Source: Sphingobium trunci
GTDB taxonomy: Bacteria > Pseudomonadota > Alphaproteobacteria > Sphingomonadales > Sphingomonadaceae
NCBI RefSeq assembly: GCF_022664535.1
Contig: NZ_JAKUJY010000006.1
Span: forward strand, 141,428 to 205,427
Direction: 5' to 3'
DNA length: 64,000 nucleotides
Shown here: positions 19,497 through 28,760 of the stretch, piece after piece
Layout: every line of letters begins with the position of its first letter
How positions within the stretch are numbered: position 1 is the first letter of the stretch
Position numbers and translations under genes: made by a program
The notes under the pieces: generated by a model
What the model was told of the DNA's origin: nothing
What the model saw: the letters and a program-made list of their open reading frames with translations, nothing else
The model's database searches: none

Positions 19497-20861
19497 TCAA
19501 TCCCGTTTCAGGATATGGAGCGCCAGCACGGTCATGGCTTCGCTGGCCGTGGCGATGACCTTGTCCGCCTGCGGCGCCCAGAAGGGGCTGTGCAGCGAAG
19601 GCAGGGTGATTTCGCCTGCTGCCGCCTTTGCCATCTGATCCGCGGGCACGCCGCCGACCCAGAAGATGAAGCTGTTGATGCTCTTGTCGGCCCGGTAATA
19701 GCGGCCGAAATCCTCGCCCGCCATGGAGGGCTTGGTCTCCATGACGGTGCCGGCCGGGAAATGCCCCTTCAGCACATCGCCCATCTGGTTCGCGAACAGC
19801 GGCGGATTGTAGGTGGACGGCGTGAATTCGTCCTTCACCGATATGACCGGCATCTTGTCGTCGGGCACCCCCGCCGCAATGGCCTCCCCCCGCGCGATAC
19901 GCTCTATGCCCCGGATCAGCTTTTCGCGGGTTTCGTCCGAATAGCTGCGCACGGTCAGAAGCATCTTCGCTTCATCGGGAATGACATTATGCTTGGTGCC
20001 GCCGGTGAAGCTGCCGACCGTGACCACGGCGGGATCGAACGGATCCTGTTCCCGGCTGACCAGCGTCTGCAATGAGGTCACGATCCGGGCACCGAGCACG
20101 ATCGGGTCGCGAGTGGTCTGGGGATAGGCGCCATGCCCGCCCGATCCGCGCACCAGCAGATCGACACTGTCGACGTTGGCGAGCGCGAAGCCCGGGGTGT
20201 AGCCGATCTTCCCTGCCTCCAGGCTTGCCGCGTCGTGAAAGGCGATGGCGTGGGTCGGGCGCGGGAAGCGGGTGTAGAGCCCGTCCTCCAGCATCAGCCG
20301 GGCACCACGGCCGACCTCTTCGGCTGGCTGGAGGATCATGACCAGCGTGCCCTTCCACTGCTCCTTCATGGATGACAGCAGGCGCGCCGTTTCGATGAAG
20401 GCGGTCATGTGCGTGTCATGGCCGCAGGCGTGCATCACGCCGGTTTCAACGCCGTCGGCGGTCTTGGCCTTGACCTTGGAGGCATAATCGAGACCGGTCT
20501 GTTCCGTGACGGGAAGGGCGTCCATGTCGGCGCGGATCAGCAGCACCGGGCCGGACCCATTCTTCATCACCGCGACAACGCCGGTTCCACCCACCTTTTC
20601 GGTAACGGTGAACTTCATCGCCCTGAGGCGCCGGGCGAGCTTCGCTGCGGTGGCGGTTTCCTGTTCGGACAGTTCGGGATTGGCATGAAGATCGCGATAA
20701 AGCGACATGAGGTCATCCATGTCCTTCGCGATCGTCGTTGCGATGATATTGGGCGGCGGCGCGGTGGGGGCCGTTGGAACCGCCGTCGTACCCGGCAACT
20801 GCGCATGGGCAATGGACGAAAGGCTGGCGGCGGCCATGATGGCCGTCAACGCATGACGCAT
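19497..20861 (-). CDS. Secreted M20 family amidohydrolase
   Basis: A zinc peptidase/amidohydrolase of 454 residues with a cleavable signal peptide (ends near SIAHA, residue 20). Metal ligands are recognisable in HACGHDTHM (about 165), EEVGRGA and the C-terminal AGEDFGRYY. The family includes hippurate, N-acyl-amino-acid and indole-acetyl-amino-acid hydrolases; the export signal suggests scavenging of amide-linked compounds in the periplasm. It is monocistronic and converges on the racemase gene. Confidence 0.93.
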   Translation of the reverse strand: MRHALTAIMAAASLSSIAHAQLPGTTAVPTAPTAPPPNIIATTIAKDMDDLMSLYRDLHANPELSEQETATAAKLARRLRAMKFTVTEKVGGTGVVAVMKNGSGPVLLIRADMDALPVTEQTGLDYASKVKAKTADGVETGVMHACGHDTHMTAFIETARLLSSMKEQWKGTLVMILQPAEEVGRGARLMLEDGLYTRFPRPTHAIAFHDAASLEAGKIGYTPGFALANVDSVDLLVRGSGGHGAYPQTTRDPIVLGARIVTSLQTLVSREQDPFDPAVVTVGSFTGGTKHNVIPDEAKMLLTVRSYSDETREKLIRGIERIARGEAIAAGVPDDKMPVISVKDEFTPSTYNPPLFANQMGDVLKGHFPAGTVMETKPSMAGEDFGRYYRADKSINSFIFWVGGVPADQMAKAAAGEITLPSLHSPFWAPQADKVIATASEAMTVLALHILKRD

Positions 20862-20980
20862 AGATTAAGTCTCCCTGAACTGGCGGCGACCATAGGAAGA
20901 TTTTCTCTGAGTTTTAAGAGGCCTTCTTGCGAAGTCGGCGGGGTGAGCTGCGAATAACAGCCGCACTCACCCTTCCGCTC

Positions 20981-21772
20981 TTATTGCGCGGTCCAGCCGC
21001 CGTCGATGCTCATATTCGCGCCGGTGATGTTCGCGGCGGCATCGCCGCACAGATAGAGCGCCATGGCTGCGACCTGTTCCACCGTCACGAACTGCTTGGT
21101 CGGCTGCCCGGCAAGCAGCACATCGTTCATCACCTGCTCCCGGGTCATGCCGCGGGCCTTCATCGTGTCGGGAATCTGGTTTTCCACCAGCGGCGTCCAG
21201 ACATAGCCGGGCGAAATGCAATTGGCCGTCACGCCGAAGGTGGCCAGTTCCAGCGCCAGCGTCTTGGTGAAGCCTGCAAGGCCGTGCTTTGCCGTCACAT
21301 AGGCGCTCTTGAAGGGGGAGGCGGTGAGAGAGTGGGCGCTCGCCGTCTGGATGATCCTGCCCCATTTCTTAGACTTCATATAGGGGATGGCGAGGCGGGA
21401 GGTGTGAAAGGCGCTGGTCAGATTGAGCGCAATGATGAGGTTCCATTTATCGACCGGGAAATCCTCCACCGGTGCGACATGCTGCATGCCCGCATTGTTG
21501 ATGAGGATATCGACGCCGCCAAAGGCACTGGCCGCCTCCTGCATCATCGCCTCGATCTGGTCGGGCTTGGTGAGGTCATGGCCGCTATAGAGTGCCTTGG
21601 CTCCGCCCAAGGCCTCCAGTCCCAGCCTTTCCTTCTCGATCGCATCCGCATCGCCGAAGCCGTTGATCACGACATTGACGCCTCCCCCGGCCAATGCCTT
21701 GGCATAGGCAAGTCCGATGCCGGAGGTCGATCCGGTGATGAGGGCGGTCTTGCCTTTGAGTGACTGGCTCAT
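20981..21772 (-). CDS. bdhA: 3-hydroxybutyrate dehydrogenase
   Basis: An SDR oxidoreductase of 263 residues that interconverts D-3-hydroxybutyrate and acetoacetate with NAD. It has the Rossmann motif TGSTSGIG (about 14-21), NNAG, the catalytic S/YxxxK set (TASAHS and SAYVTAKHG) and the BDH-specific C-terminal DGGWTAQ. Its start overlaps the stop of the upstream patatin gene by four bases (ATGA), so the two are translationally coupled. This supports a role in polyhydroxybutyrate or ketone-body use. Confidence 0.94.
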   Translation of the reverse strand: MSQSLKGKTALITGSTSGIGLAYAKALAGGGVNVVINGFGDADAIEKERLGLEALGGAKALYSGHDLTKPDQIEAMMQEAASAFGGVDILINNAGMQHVAPVEDFPVDKWNLIIALNLTSAFHTSRLAIPYMKSKKWGRIIQTASAHSLTASPFKSAYVTAKHGLAGFTKTLALELATFGVTANCISPGYVWTPLVENQIPDTMKARGMTREQVMNDVLLAGQPTKQFVTVEQVAAMALYLCGDAAANITGANMSIDGGWTAQ

Positions 21773-22980
21773 GCCTGCTTCTCCTTGAGATGGTCGGGGG
21801 CGTCGAGGTCGAAGGTGGAGCTTTTGCCGTTGACGATGTTGCGGGCGATGAGGTCACCCTTGTGCATCACTTCCTCCACTGCATCGCGGCCCTGCGACCA
21901 GTGATCGAGCATGGTGGAACGGGAAAATTCGAAGTCGCGCGCGCCGCTTTCCCAGGCGCGGCTGCGATAGATCAGATGGACGATATTGACCGAGCCGGTA
22001 TCGAGGAACTGGCGCAGCCGCAGCGCATCGGAATCGTCCTGCAGCTCGGGCGGTAGCTTGTCGAGCAGGGCACGGATCGCCTTATGCTCCTTGCGCAGCC
22101 TCAGATACTGGTCGGTCACCTGCCTCGTACGGCTGGAATATTGGATGTCCTTCGTTCGGGAATAGACATCTGTCATCTGCCGGGGCTTTGGCCCCTCGGC
22201 GGGGAAAAGGTCGACCTGGAACACCAGCATGTCCTCGGTCTGATGGTCGAGCACATGGGCGAGCGGCGTGTTGGACACGATGCCGCCGTCCCAATACCAG
22301 CGCCCGTCAATCTCGATCGGCGGCAGGCCGGGAGGCAGGGCGCCGGATGCCATGATGTGGCGCGCATCGATGCGGGTGTTGCCGCCCGGACCGCGCGTGT
22401 CCCAATAGGCGAAATTGCCGGTTTCGACATCGACCGCCCCCACCGAGAGGCGGACCGGCCCGTCGTTCAGCAGATCCCAGTCGACGCAGGCGTCGAGCGT
22501 GTCCTTGAGCGGCGCGCTGTCGTAGAAGCTGATCGCGCCCGGCGTGCCCTCCGGCATCAGTGTCGCGGGCCAGAGGCGCGGGCGGAACATGCCCGGCACG
22601 CCGAAGGTGGCGACCGTGCCCGCCGCCATCAGATGGGCGGCTTCGCGGATATGGTCGATTTCCGGCAGCACGATATTGGGCATGCCCCCCGACACGGTCA
22701 GCCAGAATTTCTTGAGGCGGGCGAGGCGCTTGTGCGGCGGGTTGCCGGCGATGATCGCCGCGTTGACCGCGCCGATGGAAATGCCCGCGACCCAGCTGAT
22801 ATCAATCCCCAGCTCGTCCAGCCGCTGATAGACTCCCGCCTGGAAGGACCCCAGCGCGCCCCCACCCTGCAGGAGCAGCGCCACTTCGCGGGGCAGGGGG
22901 AGGGGGGTGTTGGCGCGGCGGCGCGGTTGGGGTTCGGTATCGGCCATGTCGCAGTGCAATATAGGCATCTGACGGACCAT
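21769..22980 (-). CDS. Patatin-like phospholipase with DUF3734
   Basis: A 403-residue serine hydrolase. It has the oxyanion glycine cluster LLLQGGGALGSFQAG (about 36-50), the nucleophile elbow GISIG and the catalytic aspartate in YWDGGI. The C-terminal DUF3734 (FQVDLFPAEG to RSTMLDHW) is typical of a bacterial subgroup often next to bdhA. It may release hydroxybutyrate or lipid acyl chains. Starts at 22980, 22968 or 22947 are all possible; none has a clear ribosome binding site. Confidence 0.9.
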   Translation of the reverse strand: MVRQMPILHCDMADTEPQPRRRANTPLPLPREVALLLQGGGALGSFQAGVYQRLDELGIDISWVAGISIGAVNAAIIAGNPPHKRLARLKKFWLTVSGGMPNIVLPEIDHIREAAHLMAAGTVATFGVPGMFRPRLWPATLMPEGTPGAISFYDSAPLKDTLDACVDWDLLNDGPVRLSVGAVDVETGNFAYWDTRGPGGNTRIDARHIMASGALPPGLPPIEIDGRWYWDGGIVSNTPLAHVLDHQTEDMLVFQVDLFPAEGPKPRQMTDVYSRTKDIQYSSRTRQVTDQYLRLRKEHKAIRALLDKLPPELQDDSDALRLRQFLDTGSVNIVHLIYRSRAWESGARDFEFSRSTMLDHWSQGRDAVEEVMHKGDLIARNIVNGKSSTFDLDAPDHLKEKQA

Positions 22981-23104
22981 GCCAACTGAATGTCTTGTTA
23001 CATTAAGTTCATTCGGCGCCGACCGGCTGAAACCCGCCCCGTCCCGCAGCCGTTTTCACCGCCGGACGAATAGACTAGGCAGCACATGGAAAGAGAGGGA
23101 CGTC

Positions 23105-23977
23105 ATGCGGCTGGACGACGAGCAGGAAAGCACGAATTTCGAGGTCCAGGACGGCCGAGGCGGCGGATTTGGCGGTGGGCTGGGTGGGGGCCTCGGCCTG
23201 TTGCTCCCCTTTATCGGCAGCCGTTTCGGCTGTGGCGGTATCGTCGTGGTGCTGATCATCCTGGCCTTCATGGGCGTCAATCCCCTCAGCCTGGTGGGCG
23301 GCGGTGGCGGCCCGGTGCAGCAGGATGTGTCGGTGAGTCGCGATGCTTCGAAACTCAGCGACATCCAGCACTGGTCGCTCAAGGTGCTGGGATCGACCGA
23401 GCGGGTCTGGGGTCAGGCCTTCGCCCAGGCGGGCCGCCAATATCAGCCCACGGTCCTGTCCTTCTATTCGCAGAACGGATCATCGGGTTGCGGTGCGGCC
23501 CAGAGCGCCATGGGGCCTTTCTACTGTCCCAATGATCAGAAGGTCTATCTGGACACGGATTTTTTCAATGAGTTGCGCCAGCGCTTCGGTGCGCCGGGCG
23601 ATTTCGCGCAGGCCTATGTGATCGCGCATGAGGTCGGCCATCATGTCCAGGATCTGGAGGGCACTCTGGGCCAGGTGAACAGGCAGCAGCGCGCAGTGGG
23701 CGAGGCGGAGGGCAATGCGCTACAGGTCCGGGTGGAATTGCAGGCGGATTGCTATGCAGGCGTCTGGGCCAAGCGCACCGGCCTGATGGAGCCGGGCGAC
23801 CTGGAGGAGGGCATGAAGGCGGCGCAGGCGATCGGCGATGACACGTTGCAAAAGGCGGCGGGGCGGCGGCCAGTGCCCGAAAGCTTCACCCATGGCACCA
23901 GCGAACAGCGGATGGATTGGCTGCGGCGGGGCCTGGACAGTGGCGATCCGGCGCAGTGCGATACATTCAAGAGCTGA
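23105..23977 (+). CDS. Neutral zinc metallopeptidase, YpfJ family
   Basis: A 290-residue inner-membrane protein. After a Gly-rich N-terminus a transmembrane helix (about 40-63) is followed by a periplasmic domain with the zincin motif HEVGHH (VIAHEVGHHVQDLEG). The downstream ELQADCYAGVWA segment matches the family. The length equals that of E. coli YpfJ (287). The start at 23105 follows GAGAGGGA. The substrate is unknown. Confidence 0.93.
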   Translation: MRLDDEQESTNFEVQDGRGGGFGGGLGGGLGLLLPFIGSRFGCGGIVVVLIILAFMGVNPLSLVGGGGGPVQQDVSVSRDASKLSDIQHWSLKVLGSTERVWGQAFAQAGRQYQPTVLSFYSQNGSSGCGAAQSAMGPFYCPNDQKVYLDTDFFNELRQRFGAPGDFAQAYVIAHEVGHHVQDLEGTLGQVNRQQRAVGEAEGNALQVRVELQADCYAGVWAKRTGLMEPGDLEEGMKAAQAIGDDTLQKAAGRRPVPESFTHGTSEQRMDWLRRGLDSGDPAQCDTFKS

Positions 23978-24032
23978 GAGAGAGGCTGCCCCGAAAAGCG
24001 CTCTTCCGCGCATTCCAGACCGGCTCTGAAAG

Positions 24033-24356
24033 CTATTTGGCGACGGCGTTCAGGGCCGGCGGCACGTCCGCTGGTACAGGGGGATGAGGAGCGGCCACCT
24101 CCGGCAGGCCCGCGCCGGGCGACAGGAAGGGCTTGCCCGCGTCCGGCATCGGCTGGCCGAAGGACGTGGCATCAGCCGGTGCCGTGCTGACCGGGACCGG
24201 CGGCGCGGGCAACACTGTTGCCACAACCGGCGCGGCCATGGGGGGCGCGCTGGCGGCTATGGGCGGGTGACTCGCCTGAGGCACGAAACTTTGCACCGTC
24301 AGCACGATGATCGGTGCAGCGATCAAGGTTACGACAGCAAAGGCCTTGTAGATCAT
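24033..24356 (-). CDS. Proline-rich protein with N-terminal membrane signal
   Basis: A 107-residue protein. A single N-terminal hydrophobic helix (AFAVVTLIAAPIIVLTVQSF, about 5-24) is followed by a Pro/Ala/Val-rich unstructured tail, so it is anchored or secreted with an extended periplasmic segment. No family is recognised. The ribosome binding site is weak. It might be a periplasm-spanning linker or a spurious reading in GC-rich DNA. Confidence 0.5.
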   Translation of the reverse strand: MIYKAFAVVTLIAAPIIVLTVQSFVPQASHPPIAASAPPMAAPVVATVLPAPPVPVSTAPADATSFGQPMPDAGKPFLSPGAGLPEVAAPHPPVPADVPPALNAVAK

Positions 24357-24418
24357 GGTGACGCGTCCCGGAAAATATCCGCCACCATAGCTCAGGCAGG
24401 TAAATAAAATGCTGCGCC

Positions 24419-24610
24419 TTAATGACGGTCCAGCTTCGCCAGCAGATCGAGCATGTCGTCGGGCACCGATTCCCGGCCGGCGCGGAAGGTTGAACGCAGC
24501 GCATTGCCCACGCCCTCATGGGGCTGCGGCATGCCGATCGTCAGCACGCGACGGATGGCTCCATCCTGTACCTTGGCCGATCGGCTGAGGGGTTTACGCT
24601 GCATTTCCAT
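24419..24610 (-). CDS. NepR-like anti-sigma factor (orphan)
   Basis: A 63-residue protein. The C-terminal half reads GVGNALRSTFRAGRESVPDDMLDLLAKLD. It matches the NepR pattern of a first helix with xLGxxLRxxYD, then VPxxFLDLLxKL in the second helix. NepR proteins hold the general-stress sigma factor EcfG and release it to the PhyR decoy. Neither phyR nor ecfG is next to this copy. The start at 24610 has GAGGG about ten bases upstream. It diverges from glnE, with 85 bases between them. Confidence 0.7.
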   Translation of the reverse strand: MEMQRKPLSRSAKVQDGAIRRVLTIGMPQPHEGVGNALRSTFRAGRESVPDDMLDLLAKLDRH

Positions 24611-24695
24611 GTCCCAATAACCCTCAAAATGCGTAAAAGTTTCTGGTGTTCGTCGCAAACGCACGCGATATCGGCGCCATTATGGGAGAGATTGG

Positions 24696-27380
24696 GTGAC
24701 GGATGGTTTGGCGGCTGCGGCACGGATGCGGGCGCATTCGCCTTTTCTCGCAAGGCAGATGGATCGCTTTCCGGATGTGGCAGGGCTGCTGGAAAAGGGC
24801 GATTTCGACGCAGCGCTGATCGCCGCGCAGGATGTGGCGTCTCCCGATGACGGCATAGCACGGTCGCTGCGGCGGCGGCGGGGAGCCTTGGCACTGGTGA
24901 CGGCCTCGGCGGATCTGGCCGGGGCGTGGGGATTGGACCGGGTTACGCGCACCCTGTCCGATTTTGCCGATCAGGCGCTGGAGGAGGCTTTGGCCGCCGC
25001 CATGGCGGAGCGCTATCCCGATGCCGCGAACCGGGGCTTTGTCGTGCTGGGGCTTGGCAAACATGGTAGCCGCGAGCTGAATTATTCCTCCGATATCGAT
25101 CCGATCCTGCTCTACGATCCCCGGACCATGCCGCATGGCGAGCGCGAGGATCCGGCCGACGCCGCCGTGCGGATCGGGCGGCGGGTCAGCGAATTGCTCA
25201 ATGCCCGCGATGGTGACGGTTATGTGTTCCGCGTCGACCTGCGCCTGCGGCCCTCTCCGGAGGCCACACCCATCGCCCTGCCCGTCGAGGCGGCGATCGG
25301 CTATTATGAATCGACGGCGCTGGGTTGGGAGCAGGCTGCCTTCATCCGGGCGCGGCCAGCGGCGGGCGATATCGCGTTGGGGGACTATTTCATGCAGGCG
25401 ATCCGGCCATTCGTCTGGCGGCGGAGCCTGGATTTCGGGGCTATCGACGCGATCACCGACATCAGCCGCCGGATTCGCGACCATTATGCGCAGGGGCAGG
25501 CTTTCGGGCCGGGCTATGACCTGAAGCGTGGGCGTGGCGGCATTCGCGAGGTCGAATTTTTCGCGCAGGTCCACCAGCTGATCCATGGCGGGCGCGATCC
25601 GTCATTGCGGCCGGGCAACACGCGGGAGGCGCTGCGGGCGCTGGAGGCTGCGGCCGTCTTCGAGCCGGAGGTCGCGGCGAAACTGGACGAAGCCTATGTC
25701 CTCTTCCGCACCATCGAGCATCGCCTGCAGATGATCGAGGACCGCCAGACCCACGAACTGCCCAGGACGGCTGAGTCGATGGACAATGTGGCGCGGCTGC
25801 ATGGGCTGGAGGATGGCGCGGCGCTGCTCGACCTGCTGCGTCCGCACGTCCGGTGGGTAGGCTGCAATTATGACCGGCTCAGTCCGCCCACGGCCGAAGA
25901 GTCGCTCTCGCATGACGAGGACGGGCTGAAGGCGCAACTCGCCGATCTCGGCTTTGCCGAGCCGGAGGCGCCCGTCGCGCGGATCACGCGCTGGCGGTCG
26001 GGCACCATCCGGGCCTTGCGCAGCGGGCCGTCCCGCGAGGCGCTGGAGCAATTGCTCCCCGGCCTGATGCGCACGCTGGCCGCGGCGCCCGATCCCTTGC
26101 GGGCGCTCAACCGGCTCGACGATCTGATCGGGCGGCTGCCGAGCGCCATCAACTTCTTCAAGCTGCTGGCGGCACGGCCGGGCCTGGTCGAACTGCTGGC
26201 CGAACTGCTCAGTCATGCGCCGACGCTGGCCGATGCGCTGGGGCGCCGGGCGGAATTGCTCGACGGACTGATCGATACCTCCGCCTTCGATCCGCCGCCT
26301 GCGGTGGAGGTTCTGGCCGCACAATTCGCGCGTCTGGAGGAAGGGGAGGATTATCAGGCCTTGCTCGACCGGGTGCGGCAGCGTGTCAATGACCGCCGTT
26401 TCGCGCTGGGCGCGCAGATCATTCGCGGCGGCGATCCGCTGGAGGCCGGGCGAGGCTATGCGCGCGTGGCGGAGGCGGCCATCGAGGCGTTGAGCGCGGC
26501 CACTGTCGCTGAGTTCGAACGCGCCCATGGCAAGGTGCCGGGTGGCGAGATGGTGATATTGGCGCTCGGCAGGCTGGGCGGCGGCGTGCTGACCCATGCC
26601 TCCGATCTTGACCTGGTCTATCTCTTCACCGGCAGTTTCGAGACCGAGTCCGATGGGCTGAAGCCGCTGGGCGCGACGCAATATTTCAACCGCCTGGGCC
26701 AGCGGATCACCAATGCGCTGTCGGTCCAGACGGCGGCGGGTCCGCTCTATGAAGTCGATACCCGGCTGCGGCCATCCGGCGCGCAGGGCTTGCTGGCAGT
26801 CAGTCTCGACAGCTTCGCGCGCTATCAGCGGGAGGAGGCCTGGACCTGGGAACATCTGGCGCTCACCCGTGCGCGGCCGGTTTTCGGGTCGGATGCGGCG
26901 CGGGCGGCGCTCGGCGCGATCCTCACCGAAACGCTGGAGCGGCCGCGCGATTTCGATGTTCTGGCGCGCCATGCCGTGAAGATGCGCGGCGATATTGCAA
27001 AGCATAAGGCGCCCGCAGGCGATCTGGACGTGAAGCTGGTGCCGGGCGGTCTGGTCGATCTGGAATTCCTGATCCACGTCACGCAGTTCCGCCACAAGGT
27101 GGCGTTCGACCCCGATTTGCGTGAAGCATTGGGGCAACTGGTCGCGGCAGGACATCTGCCGGGCGGGTTGATCGCGGCGCATGATCTCATCACCCGTTTC
27201 CTGATCGTCTCCCGGCTGGTCTCGCCCAAGTCGACCGAACCGCCGGAGGCCACCCGGCCTCTGGTCGCGCGGGCCTGCGGCGTCGAAAGCTGGGACGCAC
27301 TGCTTGAAAGCTACGCGCAGGCTCGGCAAAGGGTAGGCGATGCATGGGCGGCGCTCGCCGCGCCCTATCAGGAGGAATGA
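24696..27380 (+). CDS. glnE: Bifunctional glutamine synthetase adenylyltransferase/deadenylase
   Basis: A regulatory enzyme of 894 residues that adenylylates and deadenylylates glutamine synthetase in response to PII state. It has two nucleotidyltransferase halves: the N-terminal deadenylylase motif is GLGKHGSRELNYSSDID (about 116-132) and the C-terminal adenylylase motif is LGRLGGGVLTHASDLDLVYL. It begins with GTG at 24696, with GGGAGAG nine bases upstream. It is somewhat shorter than E. coli GlnE (946) at the N-terminus. bcp follows 3 bases after its stop. Confidence 0.95.
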   Translation: MTDGLAAAARMRAHSPFLARQMDRFPDVAGLLEKGDFDAALIAAQDVASPDDGIARSLRRRRGALALVTASADLAGAWGLDRVTRTLSDFADQALEEALAAAMAERYPDAANRGFVVLGLGKHGSRELNYSSDIDPILLYDPRTMPHGEREDPADAAVRIGRRVSELLNARDGDGYVFRVDLRLRPSPEATPIALPVEAAIGYYESTALGWEQAAFIRARPAAGDIALGDYFMQAIRPFVWRRSLDFGAIDAITDISRRIRDHYAQGQAFGPGYDLKRGRGGIREVEFFAQVHQLIHGGRDPSLRPGNTREALRALEAAAVFEPEVAAKLDEAYVLFRTIEHRLQMIEDRQTHELPRTAESMDNVARLHGLEDGAALLDLLRPHVRWVGCNYDRLSPPTAEESLSHDEDGLKAQLADLGFAEPEAPVARITRWRSGTIRALRSGPSREALEQLLPGLMRTLAAAPDPLRALNRLDDLIGRLPSAINFFKLLAARPGLVELLAELLSHAPTLADALGRRAELLDGLIDTSAFDPPPAVEVLAAQFARLEEGEDYQALLDRVRQRVNDRRFALGAQIIRGGDPLEAGRGYARVAEAAIEALSAATVAEFERAHGKVPGGEMVILALGRLGGGVLTHASDLDLVYLFTGSFETESDGLKPLGATQYFNRLGQRITNALSVQTAAGPLYEVDTRLRPSGAQGLLAVSLDSFARYQREEAWTWEHLALTRARPVFGSDAARAALGAILTETLERPRDFDVLARHAVKMRGDIAKHKAPAGDLDVKLVPGGLVDLEFLIHVTQFRHKVAFDPDLREALGQLVAAGHLPGGLIAAHDLITRFLIVSRLVSPKSTEPPEATRPLVARACGVESWDALLESYAQARQRVGDAWAALAAPYQEE

Positions 27381-27383
27381 CGA

Positions 27384-27845
27384 ATGCTGGATATCGGCGA
27401 TACCGTCCCGGATGTGGGGCTGAAGGATGCGGATGGCGCGGATTTCACGCTTGCGCGCTATCGGGGCAAGCCGCTGGTCGTCTATTTCTACCCCAAGGCG
27501 GACACGCCCGGCTGCACCAATGAGGCGAAGGATTTTACCGCGCTGGAGGGCGAATTTGCCGCGCTGGGCGTGCCCGTCGTCGGCATTTCCAGGGACAAGC
27601 CCGCCAAGCTCAAAAGATTCGCCGACAAATATGGCCTGACCGTCACGCTCGCCTCCGACGAACCGGGCGATATATGCGAGGCTTTCGGTACCTGGGTCGA
27701 AAAATCGCTCTACGGCCGCAAATATATGGGGATCGAGCGGGCGACTTTTCTGGTCGGTGCTGACGGCAGCATCGCTCGCGTCTGGCCGAAGGTGAAGGTC
27801 AAGGGCCATGCGGCGGAGGTGCTGGAGGCAGCGAAGGCGCTTTGA
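27384..27845 (+). CDS. bcp: Thioredoxin-dependent peroxiredoxin, Bcp/PrxQ type
   Basis: A 153-residue thiol peroxidase. The peroxidatic cysteine is in YPKADTPGCTNEAKDF. E. coli Bcp has a resolving cysteine five residues later (CTVQAC); here that position is Lys, so the protein is a 1-Cys form or uses the distant Cys in DICEAFGTW. It is the second gene after glnE, with overlapping translation into the next gene (TTGA). Confidence 0.95.
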   Translation: MLDIGDTVPDVGLKDADGADFTLARYRGKPLVVYFYPKADTPGCTNEAKDFTALEGEFAALGVPVVGISRDKPAKLKRFADKYGLTVTLASDEPGDICEAFGTWVEKSLYGRKYMGIERATFLVGADGSIARVWPKVKVKGHAAEVLEAAKAL

Positions 27846-28651
27846 TCCTGCCACCATCCGTGGATTGCGCGGGCGCGGGGTGCGCTCAGGTGCTGCTGAC
27901 GCCCGATCCGGTGGCCAAGCTGATGACGGCGCGAGCGGTCGCGCGCGGCTGGCGGCTGGGAAAGCTGGCGCATCGTTTCGACGCGGCGATGCCGGATCGT
28001 CCTGCGAGGCCGGACAAGCCGGAATTGCTGCCGCCCAACCGGATGCCCAAGCGAGGCAAGATCGGTTCCGACCGGGCGCGGATCGCCATGCTGCACGCGC
28101 TCGCGCATATCGAATTTGTCGCGATCGACCTGGCGTTCGACCTGATCGGCCGCTTCGGCGCGCAGTTCCCGCCGGAATTTACCGGCGAATGGATGCAAGT
28201 CGGCGCTGAGGAGGCCATGCATTTCGCGCTGCTGGACCGGCGGCTTCGGCAGCTGGGCAGCTTCTACGGTGCCTTGCCCGCCCATGACGGCTTGTGGCAG
28301 GCGGCGAGCGAAACGGCGCATGATGCGTTGGCGCGGCTCGCCATTGTGCCAATGGTGCTCGAAGCGCGTGCGCTGGACATCACGCCAGCCACGGCTGCGC
28401 GTTTCGAAGGGGCGGGGGACGCCCCCTCCGCGAGGATGTTGAACCGTATCATGGAGGATGAGATTCACCATGTTTCGGCGGGGACGAGCTGGTTCCGCCA
28501 TGCGGCGAACCGACTGGGCGTCGACCCGGCCAATCATTACCAAATCCTTGTGAAACGGCACTTTCGCGGGTCGCTGAAACCGCCGTTCAACGACTCGGCG
28601 CGCCGGCAAGCCGGTTTAACGCGGGAATTTTACAGTCCGCTTGCACAATGA
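27842..28651 (+). CDS. DUF455 family ferritin-like protein
   Basis: A 269-residue all-helical protein with ferritin-like diiron-type signatures: AHIEFVAIDLAFDL, EEAMHFALLDRRL, VLEARALDI and MEDEIHHVS. The Glu/His spacing suggests a dinuclear metal site as in MiaE-like hydroxylases, but the activity is undefined for this family. The start is a TTG overlapping the bcp stop by four bases. Translational coupling to bcp hints at oxidative stress or iron handling. Confidence 0.85.
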   Translation: MILPPSVDCAGAGCAQVLLTPDPVAKLMTARAVARGWRLGKLAHRFDAAMPDRPARPDKPELLPPNRMPKRGKIGSDRARIAMLHALAHIEFVAIDLAFDLIGRFGAQFPPEFTGEWMQVGAEEAMHFALLDRRLRQLGSFYGALPAHDGLWQAASETAHDALARLAIVPMVLEARALDITPATAARFEGAGDAPSARMLNRIMEDEIHHVSAGTSWFRHAANRLGVDPANHYQILVKRHFRGSLKPPFNDSARRQAGLTREFYSPLAQ

Positions 28652-28697
28652 GCCGGGACATGGCCTGTTGTGGACAGCGGGTGGCAGCCTCGGCTGC

Positions 28698-28713
28698 AAA
28701 ATGGTTAACGCGG
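28698..28713 (-). promoter_or_regulatory. CtrA-like box upstream of the second M23 peptidase
   Basis: Read on the minus strand this is CCGCGTTAACCATTTT, a 16-base sequence identical to positions 11636-11651 upstream of ccrM. It contains the CtrA-like TTAACCAT. It lies about 50 bases before the peptidase start. Confidence 0.5.
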
Positions 28714-28760
28714 GGAATGCCGAGAGGCTAAAGCCTCCGGTAAAGTAGTCGGGGTCGGCA

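Noticed and set aside
25602..27857. 751-codon minus-strand open frame opposite glnE
   Set aside because: Complementary to the coding frame of glnE; no recognisable protein features or ribosome binding site.
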